Below, piece by piece: positions 57,237 to 64,000 of a stretch of DNA of 64,000 nucleotides (position 1 is the first letter of the stretch; every line of letters starts with the position of its first letter). The translations under genes were made by a program, and so were the position numbers. The notes under the pieces were generated by a model. It was not told the DNA's origin. It made no database searches and worked only from the letters and a program-made list of their open reading frames with translations. The stretch lies in the NCBI RefSeq assembly GCF_032911225.1, contig NZ_CP136600.1:4340001-4404000 (forward strand), read 5' to 3'. The stretch is from Thalassotalea fonticola. GTDB taxonomy: Bacteria > Pseudomonadota > Gammaproteobacteria > Enterobacterales > Alteromonadaceae.

Positions 57237-57704
57237 CTAAAAATCGTAACTAACCTGAAGACCAATACCTTCAGAAGTAGTTGGTGAAAATTTGAGTTCA
57301 TCAGGTTTACCTTTAAAGGCCAGTTCCGCCCCTAGAACTAATATCGTACTCCCCCAAAACATTTTCAGATTATCTTGCCTTGAATTAATTGATGGTGCAG
57401 GAGAAATATTGACATGATACTGGTTCGTAACTGTCATCGCCGTAGAAGCTGCAAACATTGATTTACCGAAAGGTTTTTCAATGTTGTTAATTGAACTGAG
57501 CATTGCAACCATATAAAAGTATCGTGCGTTTTCTGGCTCTCTTCCCGCCTCATGTATCATCCAGTTAGTGGCGGCAAGAGCAAAAAGCATTACTGGCCAG
57601 TTACCTTCATGGTGATTTTTTATTTCCACTTCATCTTCACTTGCATTGGCCGAGAATACAGAGGATGAGATAAGTAACAGGATTAAAATTGAATTTATGC
57701 CCAT
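57237..57704 (-). CDS. Hypothetical exported protein
   Basis: 155 residues with a signal peptide (INSILILLLISSSVFSANA). AAGGGA lies close before the ATG. The mature part has two weakly hydrophobic helices (WPVMLFALAATNWMIHEAG; MFWGSTILVLGAELAFKG) and ends GIGLQVSYDF, an outer-membrane-like terminal Phe. The ATNWMIHEAGR segment is unusual and may help a profile search. No family recognised. Third gene of the accessory block. Confidence 0.65.
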   Translation of the reverse strand: MGINSILILLLISSSVFSANASEDEVEIKNHHEGNWPVMLFALAATNWMIHEAGREPENARYFYMVAMLSSINNIEKPFGKSMFAASTAMTVTNQYHVNISPAPSINSRQDNLKMFWGSTILVLGAELAFKGKPDELKFSPTTSEGIGLQVSYDF

Positions 57705-57775
57705 AATATCCCTTTAATGCAACTAATTTTATTTTTATATGACGTATCAATATGGTTAACAAATTACCACTGCGC

Positions 57776-58150
57776 TCATCGGAGACATTCAGTTTTCCAA
57801 TCAGTTACATCAATCATGAGCGTCTCTGGTGTAGCCTTACTCTTTAAAGAACATAAAAACCAAAGAATTAAGTAACCCAAAATAGGGATAAGAGCAATAA
57901 GCTGCCACCAGCCACTACGCCCTATATCATGAAGTCGTCTCGTTGTAATACTAAACATTGGAATTGTAATTCCTAATATAAAAGCTACATAGATATAGAT
58001 AGAAAAAAGTGCTTTACCTGTATACCCTTCAATAAAGCCAACCAAAAACAGAATAAAGTGGTTAGTTAAGTAAAAAGTCCAAAATGCCTTTCTGCTTGTT
58101 GTGCCTTTAAAGTTAGCATAGTTCTGTAATGCTAAAACGTAATATGTCAT
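57776..58150 (-). CDS. DUF805 membrane protein
   Basis: 124 residues, four membrane segments. The family signature is complete: YANFKGTTSRKAFWTFYLTNHFI at the N terminus and MFSITTRRLHDIGRSGWWQLIALIPILGYLILWFLCS. DUF805 proteins are common, function unknown, and frequently travel with accessory or cassette DNA. The C terminus (TPETLMIDVTDWKTECLR) is the segment duplicated in degenerate form at 56540. Good start at ATG 58150. Confidence 0.88.
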   Translation of the reverse strand: MTYYVLALQNYANFKGTTSRKAFWTFYLTNHFILFLVGFIEGYTGKALFSIYIYVAFILGITIPMFSITTRRLHDIGRSGWWQLIALIPILGYLILWFLCSLKSKATPETLMIDVTDWKTECLR

Positions 58151-58500
58151 TTATTGCATCTCGTGCTGATGTATTAAAACTAACAACTTATTTAAAAGGC
58201 CATCGGCATTTGAAGTGTAAAAAATGCAGGTGTTGAATAAATTACTACTAGAACCAATGACCGTTGCTAGCTCTATGTAGAATAACTACTTTTAGTTTTG
58301 AGTCTATTTAATGTATGTTGATTTTTTATTAATTATTTATCTAATAACAGATATATGAGGAATGTGATCTTTTATTGAGTTTTCTTACTAAGTTATTCGA
58401 GCAATAAACGACCGTTCATCGCTCCATAGACCTTAGCCTTTTCAAATGCTTAAGGTCAAATTTATGGCAAAATTTGCTTTGTTAAAATTCATTATAGGCC
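58151..58500. other. Gap with no recognised gene in the accessory block
   Basis: 350 very AT-rich bases between the SEL1-repeat gene and the DUF805 gene. ACTTAGTAAG/TTATTCGAGC and GACCGTTCATCGCTCC segments resemble motifs elsewhere in the block, but no complete repeat, RNA gene or convincing recombination site could be defined. Confidence 0.4.
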
Positions 58501-59280
58501 TTACTCTATACACTCAGCCATTTTTCGACAAAGCTGAGCATACTCATCTTTTGCTGAGGAAACCCCTTGCTTTTTAGCCATTTTAAACCAATATAAAGCT
58601 CGTTTAAAGTTCACATCTACAGCCTCCCCATCACGATACATTTGGGCTAAACTTATTTGTGCATATGGGTTGCCTTTTTCAGCTGCTTGTTCAAATAAAC
58701 GAAAAGCTTCCTTCCAATCTTTTTCGTATCCCATATTTCCTTGATAATAAGAAATTGCTAATTGGTTCTCTTGAGTACCAATTCGATTTTTTTGTTCTTT
58801 AATTAGATTCTGTTTAGGCTTGGGAATAATTATACCGCCGTATAAATGCATGCCATCATTCGAACGTCCGACTTCATTAACTCCGCCATTGAGCCAAAGC
58901 GTTTCAAGTCGCGATTTAGATATTTTTAATATTTCTTTTGAAAAGAATTTGTGAATGAGGAGTTTATCTGAACGAATCCCTGTAATCGCATCATTTACTC
59001 TAAAATATATATAGTTACTCACTTTTAAATAAACATTTTTTTCATCAACAGATTCTACTTGAGTGATCATATATTTTTCACGTAGGCGATTTTGATTATT
59101 TAACACCTCTTTATCAATAATATAAACATCATTGAGCAGTGGGTTTTTTATTTGATTATGCTCTAATTCTTGCTGTGCTTGGTAATATTTTATTCCTGCA
59201 AAAAGTAGAGAGGCTATTAATACTGGTAATAATAGAATTAGCTTTTTGTGTTTAAAATAAACCTTTTTGAACTCAATCAT
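58501..59280 (-). CDS. Membrane-anchored SEL1-repeat protein
   Basis: 259 residues. An N-terminal anchor (KKLILLLPVLIASLLFAGIKYY, about 12-33) is followed by a beta-rich region (YMITQVESVDEKNVYLKVSNYIYFRV...) and two to three SEL1/TPR-like repeats near the C terminus (NQLAISYYQGNMGYEKDWKEAFRLFEQAAEKG, PYAQISLAQMYRDGEAVDVNFKRALYWFKMAKKQG, then SAKDEYAQLCRKMAE). SEL1 repeats mediate protein contacts. Topology suggests the repeats face the periplasm. First gene of the minus-strand accessory block. Confidence 0.8.
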   Translation of the reverse strand: MIEFKKVYFKHKKLILLLPVLIASLLFAGIKYYQAQQELEHNQIKNPLLNDVYIIDKEVLNNQNRLREKYMITQVESVDEKNVYLKVSNYIYFRVNDAITGIRSDKLLIHKFFSKEILKISKSRLETLWLNGGVNEVGRSNDGMHLYGGIIIPKPKQNLIKEQKNRIGTQENQLAISYYQGNMGYEKDWKEAFRLFEQAAEKGNPYAQISLAQMYRDGEAVDVNFKRALYWFKMAKKQGVSSAKDEYAQLCRKMAECIE

Positions 59281-59740
59281 TTTTTATCCCGATAGATTAT
59301 CTTTTTATTGTTTTAAATGGCGAAGGTGATGGTTGACGTTGCGGTATTATTTAGCCACATTATTGATGTCAGATTTTTGCACTGAGCGAGCGTTAGCGGC
59401 CACTAAAAAATTTTGATTTTACAATAACATCATGTCCCGTATGTTTACAAATGATTAAGGTTGTCGGAGGTAGCTTTGAGTGATTTAGAGCCCCCCAGTA
59501 TATATTAAAAATACACCGTTATATAAAAGAATAAGCTTCAAAATAACTTCTCAACTTCAGCTCATGGTTGTGGCTTCAATTGATGAATGCAATCAAGAGA
59601 GCAACAGCTAACGCCAATTCAGTCAAAATATTGCACTAGTCATAATTGATCAGTATTCATAATAGTACTTTCACATTTAACTATCTCTAAGGTCATAAAG
59701 TTTCGCTTAAATAGGGCATATAACTCTATGGAGAAACGTT
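59281..59740. other. Gap upstream of the sortase target gene
   Basis: 460 bases between divergent genes. The right half holds the target promoter and the candidate PdsR sites; the left half (ACTGAGCGAGCGTTAGCGGCC near 59381) is unassigned. No RNA gene recognised. Confidence 0.5.
59640..59702 (+). promoter_or_regulatory. Candidate PdsR sites upstream of the sortase target
   Basis: TCATAATTGATCA (59640-59652) differs at one base from the motif upstream of pdsO. A second half-site TCATAATAG lies at 59657-59665, and CATAAAGTT, also present near pdsO, at 59694-59702. The cluster ends 39 bases before the ATG. Confidence 0.45.
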
Positions 59741-61960
59741 ATGACACCTAAACCCTCATTCAAATTTTACTTAACGAGTTCAGCACTCTGGTTCACCTAT
59801 CTTGTTGTTGGCTTTATGCTCGTTAGCAGCTTTATTGTTTATGCAAATACAACCCCTAATTCGAGTCCAAGCTCTACCCAATATTCAGAAAAGATTGATT
59901 ATAACGCTGTTGAATCGGGCAGTTTATTTCTAAAGAGCGAGCAAGGAATAGCGCATTCGTTAGTGACTGAAAGTGACTATAACGTGGATGTGAATGCGAT
60001 GATGGCGAGAGTTGTTCTCACTCAAAGTTTTATTAATACCTCGACCGATTGGGTCGAAGGAATTTATGTGTTTCCTTTAACCGAAGGTGCTGCTGTAGAT
60101 GATATGGAAATGTGGATTGGTGAGCGTTTTATCAAAGCAGAAATACAGGAGCGCAAACAAGCGAAAAAAACCTATGAAAAGGCTAAAAAGGCTGGCAAGA
60201 AAGCCAGCTTAGTCGAACAGGAACGGCCTAATATGTTTACTACATCGGTAGCCAATATACCGCCTGGTGAAGAAATTAAGATTAAAATCAGTTATTTACA
60301 GCAAGTGCCGTTACTTGCCAATACTTTTAGCTTACGTCTGCCGTTAACGATAACTCCAAGGTACATTCCACAAGAATTCAGTGAAGCAAAGTTGAATTAT
60401 GAGCACGAGCAAACGGCAAAACAGTTAAAACAACAAACAAAGCCGATAGATATTAACCAAGGTGTTGGTTGGTCAGTGAATACCTTTACCGTACCTGATG
60501 CATCGCGCATTACGCCTTTTCAAGTGCCTGAACATTTAGGCCAACAGGCATCTATTACAGTTAATTTAAATATTGGTTTACCATTGGCAGGAGTGAACAG
60601 CGATTATCACCAAATAAATCACTCAGCAAGCAACCAAACTCACAAAATTTCACTAACCAATACCAGTGTAACTATGAATCGTGATTTTGTTTTAAATTGG
60701 ACGATTAAAGAAAGCGCCAGACCACAAGCTGCCTACTTTAAAGAAAGCAAACAAGGCTATGATTATGGTCTCTTTATGATCACCCCGCCAACGGCGCCAC
60801 AAACAAGCATAACTATTGCAAAAGAGATGATTTACATTATTGATACTTCGGGTTCTATGGGCGGCGTTGCAATTGAACAAGCCAAGCAAGCATTAGATTT
60901 TGCCGTTAAGCAACTTTCACCAATGGATAAATTTAATATTATTGAATTCAATTCAACTTTTACTACCTTGTTTAACCATTCAAAGTTAGCTAATAGCGAC
61001 GCAGTTAATGCCGGGGTTCATTGGGTAAACAACTTAAAAGCAAACGGTGGCACTGAAATGGTAGCGGCATTAAAAGCCGCAACGGGTGAACAATCAGAGT
61101 CAGGCTATATTAGGCAAATTGTCTTTATTACCGACGGCAGTGTTGGCAACGAAGCGCAATTATTTCGGATCATTAAAACCAACCTATATGACTCTAGGTT
61201 ACATACCGTTGGCATTGGTAGTGCACCAAATAGCCACTTTATGGAGCGTGCAGCAGAGCTTGGGCGCGGGTCTTTTAGTTACATAGGTAATGTTGGCGAA
61301 GTACAGCAAAAAATGAGCGAACTGTTTAATCGCATAGCTCAACCAATGCTTACCGACATCAATATTAGCTGGCCAAGTGAACAGGTTGAGTTATTACCGA
61401 GTAAAATTCCTGACTTATACGCCACAGAGCCATTAATTATAAGCGCCCGTTGGCCGTCAGGCTCTTTGTTAAATAATACTGCAGAAATGACCGTGAGTGG
61501 TGAAATTAACCAGCAACTTTGGCTACAAGACATGCCGGTAAATAATGCCATGCAACAATCAGGAATTGCCACTTGGTGGGCAAGGCAAAAAATTAAGCAC
61601 CTTACTTATGAGCTGTACGACAGCAATGACAAAGTAGAACAGCAAGAATACATAAATAAAATTACCAATATAGCGATTAAAAATCGTTTGTTGTCAAAAT
61701 ACACCAGCTTTGTTGCCGTTGAAAAAACGCCGAGTAGGAAACTTGCTGATATTTTAAAAAAACGCCCTGTGCCCAATGCCATGCCAAAAGGCTCGACGCA
61801 AAAAATTCCATTAGCGCAAACTGCAACCAATGCCAATGCATTATTTAAGGTTGGCTTATTAATGATATTAATAACGGCCCTGTGTATGTTAGCAGCGCGA
61901 ACTAAACGGCAATACCATCAATTAGCCCTAGAAAATAACAAACAAAAAATTAAGGAATAA
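59741..61960 (+). CDS. Marine proteobacterial sortase target protein (VIT-VWA)
   Basis: 739 residues. A long signal peptide (about 1-35, ending YANTT), a VIT domain (about 60-190: VNAMMARVVLTQSFINTSTDWVEGIYVFPLTEGAAVDDMEMWIG, ERPNMFTTSVANIPPGEEIKIKISY), and a von Willebrand A domain (about 360-545) with the metal-site motif DTSGS at 368-372. The C terminus is a sorting signal: LAQTA (691-695), a membrane helix (KVGLLMILITALCMLAA), and a basic tail (RTKRQ...). GGAG lies 8 bases before the ATG. The first residue pair of the usual LPxT(G/A) motif is altered (Pro to Ala). Encoded directly before the sortase. Confidence 0.93.
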   Translation: MTPKPSFKFYLTSSALWFTYLVVGFMLVSSFIVYANTTPNSSPSSTQYSEKIDYNAVESGSLFLKSEQGIAHSLVTESDYNVDVNAMMARVVLTQSFINTSTDWVEGIYVFPLTEGAAVDDMEMWIGERFIKAEIQERKQAKKTYEKAKKAGKKASLVEQERPNMFTTSVANIPPGEEIKIKISYLQQVPLLANTFSLRLPLTITPRYIPQEFSEAKLNYEHEQTAKQLKQQTKPIDINQGVGWSVNTFTVPDASRITPFQVPEHLGQQASITVNLNIGLPLAGVNSDYHQINHSASNQTHKISLTNTSVTMNRDFVLNWTIKESARPQAAYFKESKQGYDYGLFMITPPTAPQTSITIAKEMIYIIDTSGSMGGVAIEQAKQALDFAVKQLSPMDKFNIIEFNSTFTTLFNHSKLANSDAVNAGVHWVNNLKANGGTEMVAALKAATGEQSESGYIRQIVFITDGSVGNEAQLFRIIKTNLYDSRLHTVGIGSAPNSHFMERAAELGRGSFSYIGNVGEVQQKMSELFNRIAQPMLTDINISWPSEQVELLPSKIPDLYATEPLIISARWPSGSLLNNTAEMTVSGEINQQLWLQDMPVNNAMQQSGIATWWARQKIKHLTYELYDSNDKVEQQEYINKITNIAIKNRLLSKYTSFVAVEKTPSRKLADILKKRPVPNAMPKGSTQKIPLAQTATNANALFKVGLLMILITALCMLAARTKRQYHQLALENNKQKIKE

Positions 61961-61962
61961 TG

Positions 61963-62718
61963 ATGACTCATATTAAATTTATTCCTGTTACCGATTTATC
62001 GAAAATAAGCTGCAATGCCTCTGAGCCGATTCGGGCTGAAATGAAAAAAATAGATAAGCAACAAAAGCAAGATCCGAAAAGCGCAATTAAATTTTTGAAA
62101 GTAATGTCCGCATTAATTGCGTTAGCTTGTATCGGCAGTGCATCTTATATTCATATCAAAGCGTATACCGCGCAATACTTATTAAGCCAAGCTTGGCAGC
62201 AAAGTAGCGCTGACAATCTTGAAAAACCATGGCCTTGGTTTGATAGCAACCCGGTGGCAAAAATTCACTTTCCTACCTTAGGGAATGAACAAATTGTCTT
62301 AGCTGGAGATTCAGGACAAGCATTGGCATTTGGTCCAGGATTAAGCCACTTAAGTGTAAAACCTGGAGAGGAGGGGACATTAGTTATCTCAGGACACAGA
62401 GATACTCACTTTAGTCATTTGCAATACTTAAATCCAACAGAAGAAGTGGTGCTTGAAAGCATATCTGGAGAGCGGCATTTATATAAAATAAATAAAATCA
62501 GCATTGTTAATGTCAATAAAGATGACATCACTCAAACAGATTTTGAGCGTTTATTACTGGTAACCTGCTTTCCCTTTGATAGTGATGTAGCTGACACACC
62601 GCTAAGGTATGTTATTGAAGCACTCCCCGTTGCTATTACTGAACCAACCACGTTAATTGCTAAGCAAGGGCATGTACCTGTGAAAAAATATGGCAAGAAT
62701 ATGGCGCTAACGTTTTAG
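61963..62718 (+). CDS. Class GN sortase
   Basis: Transpeptidase of the Gram-negative sortase class, presumed to cleave the sorting signal of the neighbouring VIT-VWA protein. 251 residues from ATG 61963 (AAGGA at 6 bases; ATG 61960 is one codon earlier and overlaps the target's stop). One membrane anchor (VMSALIALACIGSASYIHI). The catalytic set is complete, numbered from 61963: H145 in ISGHRDTHF, C202 in LLLVTCFPF, and R215 in DTPLRYV. Overlap with the target gene implies strict co-expression. Confidence 0.94.
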   Translation: MTHIKFIPVTDLSKISCNASEPIRAEMKKIDKQQKQDPKSAIKFLKVMSALIALACIGSASYIHIKAYTAQYLLSQAWQQSSADNLEKPWPWFDSNPVAKIHFPTLGNEQIVLAGDSGQALAFGPGLSHLSVKPGEEGTLVISGHRDTHFSHLQYLNPTEEVVLESISGERHLYKINKISIVNVNKDDITQTDFERLLLVTCFPFDSDVADTPLRYVIEALPVAITEPTTLIAKQGHVPVKKYGKNMALTF

Positions 62719-62853
62719 CTTGTCTTTGCAAGGTTTAAAAATTTTAAGGCCCATCATGTTTATGGGCTTTAAGTTTTCTAGGAGAAAACAGAACACACCG
62801 TTATTTAATTTAACGGGCAATATTTACAAGCTGTAAATTAATTGTTAACTTAT

Positions 62854-62869
62854 ATGTAAGCGCTTACAT
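62854..62869. promoter_or_regulatory. LacI-type operator upstream of the sugar transporter
   Basis: ATGTAAGCGCTTACAT is a perfect 16-base palindrome with the central CG typical of LacI-family operators, 41 bases before the transporter ATG. It suggests sugar-dependent repression by a regulator not in the window. Confidence 0.7.
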
Positions 62870-62910
62870 TTTTATGTTGAAAATGAACTTGAAACATTAG
62901 TGAACCAATA

Positions 62911-64000
62911 ATGAAACAGCAAACAATGAAACAACAAAATAATAAGTTTTCAATAAAAGAAAGTGCGGGGTATGCCTGCGGCGATGTTGCGTCCAATTTC
63001 TATTGGCGCGTCTTTGACGTATTCCTTTTCATTTTCTATACCGATGTATTTGGCCTATCTGCTGGTGCAGTAGGTACGATGATGCTGGTTACTCGATTAA
63101 TTGACGCATTTTCAGACCCGTTAATGGGCGCGGTTGCTGACCGAACGAAAACTCGCTGGGGAAAGTTCAGACCGTACTTGCTCTGGGGGATTATCCCAAT
63201 TGTAGCCGCAGGGGTTTTAACCTTTACTGTTCCAGATCTTGATGACAGTGGTAAATTGGTTTGGGCTTACGCTACGTATATATTTATGATGTTGGCGTAC
63301 ACTTTTATTAATGTACCCTATGGTGCTTTGCTTGGCGTGATTACTGGTGATAGCCAGCAGCGAACTTTGTTAACCAGCTTTCGCTTTATTGGCGCGTTTT
63401 CCGGGGGCAGCTTAGTTGCATATTTAACCCCTGAACTGGTGAACTTTTATGGCGGTGATGATCAAGTCTTAGGCTGGCAATTAACCATGTTTACTTATGG
63501 CATTATTGCTGCAGTATTATTTTTTATTAGTTTTATAACAACCACTGAGCGTATTCAACCAGTAGCCTCAAAGAGCACTCCGGTGCTACAGGACATTAAA
63601 GATTTATTTGATAATAAACCTTGGCTAATTTTATTTTCGTTAGCGTTGATCATTATGATGACCATCACTTTACGTGGCAGCTCCGGCACGTTTTATTTTA
63701 AGTACTTTGTTGAACGAGAAGACTTAATTGGCAGTTTCAGTTTAGCGTATATGTTATCACTTGCTGTTGGCGCTGCGAGTACACCATTACTGACAAAGCT
63801 TTGTGATAAAAAAACATTACTTTTCATCTTGATGATAGCGGTAACAATATTGTCGACGCTATTTTATTTTGTTTCTAAAGAACAGCTTTGGCTTATATTT
63901 GCTCTACAAATTGCCATTGGTTTTTGTTTAGGGCCCAAGTCGCCATTAGTATTTTCAATGTATGCCGATACCGCCGACTTTTCTGAATGGAAAACCGGTA
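62911..64000 (+). CDS. GPH-family sugar:cation symporter (MelB-like MFS), N-terminal part
   Basis: The frame is open to the right edge; 363 codons are visible of a usual 450-500. It begins MKQQTMKQQNNKFSIKESAGYACGDVASNFYWRVFDVFLFIFYTDVFG, the GPH N terminus, followed by RLIDAFSDPLMGAVADRTKTRWGKFRPYLLWG, the conserved cation- and sugar-site region of helices 2-3. About nine membrane helices are visible. These carriers import oligosaccharides or glycosides with Na+ or H+; the substrate is unknown. The LacI-type palindrome upstream suggests it opens a catabolic cluster beyond the window. Confidence 0.9.
   Translation, partial: MKQQTMKQQNNKFSIKESAGYACGDVASNFYWRVFDVFLFIFYTDVFGLSAGAVGTMMLVTRLIDAFSDPLMGAVADRTKTRWGKFRPYLLWGIIPIVAAGVLTFTVPDLDDSGKLVWAYATYIFMMLAYTFINVPYGALLGVITGDSQQRTLLTSFRFIGAFSGGSLVAYLTPELVNFYGGDDQVLGWQLTMFTYGIIAAVLFFISFITTTERIQPVASKSTPVLQDIKDLFDNKPWLILFSLALIIMMTITLRGSSGTFYFKYFVEREDLIGSFSLAYMLSLAVGAASTPLLTKLCDKKTLLFILMIAVTILSTLFYFVSKEQLWLIFALQIAIGFCLGPKSPLVFSMYADTADFSEWKTG

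Noticed and set aside
55770..59280. Integron gene-cassette array
   Set aside because: Small same-strand genes and DUF805 fit, but I could not find recurring attC-type palindromes at the gene ends, and no integrase is in the window. A covariance search for attC would settle it.

Overview
The window looks like a chromosome segment from a low-GC marine gammaproteobacterium. Gene content, the close match of housekeeping proteins to E. coli, and the dispersed intergenic repeats suggest Alteromonadales, most likely Colwelliaceae (Colwellia/Thalassotalea-like). That placement is inference. Almost all of the first 36 kb is core genome.

Layout. 1-4.1 kb: end of a VOC protein, parC, then plsC-rraB-small membrane protein. 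4.1-4.3 kb: an intergenic repeat cluster. 4.3-10.4 kb (minus strand): a DUF481 outer-membrane protein, then pepA-holC-valS. 10.7-12.9 kb: lptF-lptG, the LPS export permease pair. 13-16.9 kb: RDD protein, small barrel-like protein, lipoprotein phosphoesterase, xseA. 17-20.4 kb: guaB and guaA. 20.4-25.4 kb: TipAS-like protein, GST, gltS facing an amino-acid:cation symporter, a lipoprotein. 25.5-35.8 kb: ndk, then rlmN-pilW-rodZ-ispG-hisS-yfgM-bamB-der. 36.3 kb: tRNA-Leu(CAA).

The second half is more accessory. It holds a sulfatase, an alpha/beta hydrolase, a DUF2182-DUF1326 pair and a two-gene RND efflux operon. A pterin operon (folX-folM-folE plus DUF5062) has the enzymes for tetrahydromonapterin. 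Next come the ubiUV operon and divergent ubiT (O2-independent ubiquinone synthesis), sharing one near-consensus FNR box, then a GAF protein and an SRAP protein.

The most unusual system is the proteobacterial dedicated sortase locus at 51.6-62.7 kb. It comprises a response regulator (pdsR), histidine kinase (pdsS), OmpA-like PdsO, a VIT-VWA sortase target and a class GN sortase: a Gram-negative cell with one sortase and one apparent target. Here the locus is split by about 4.2 kb of five small minus-strand genes. A shared sequence motif upstream of pdsO and of the target gene is a candidate PdsR operator that could keep both halves under common control. The target's sorting signal is also atypical (LAQTA instead of LPxTG/LPxTA). 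The window ends inside a GPH-family sugar transporter preceded by a perfect LacI-type palindrome.
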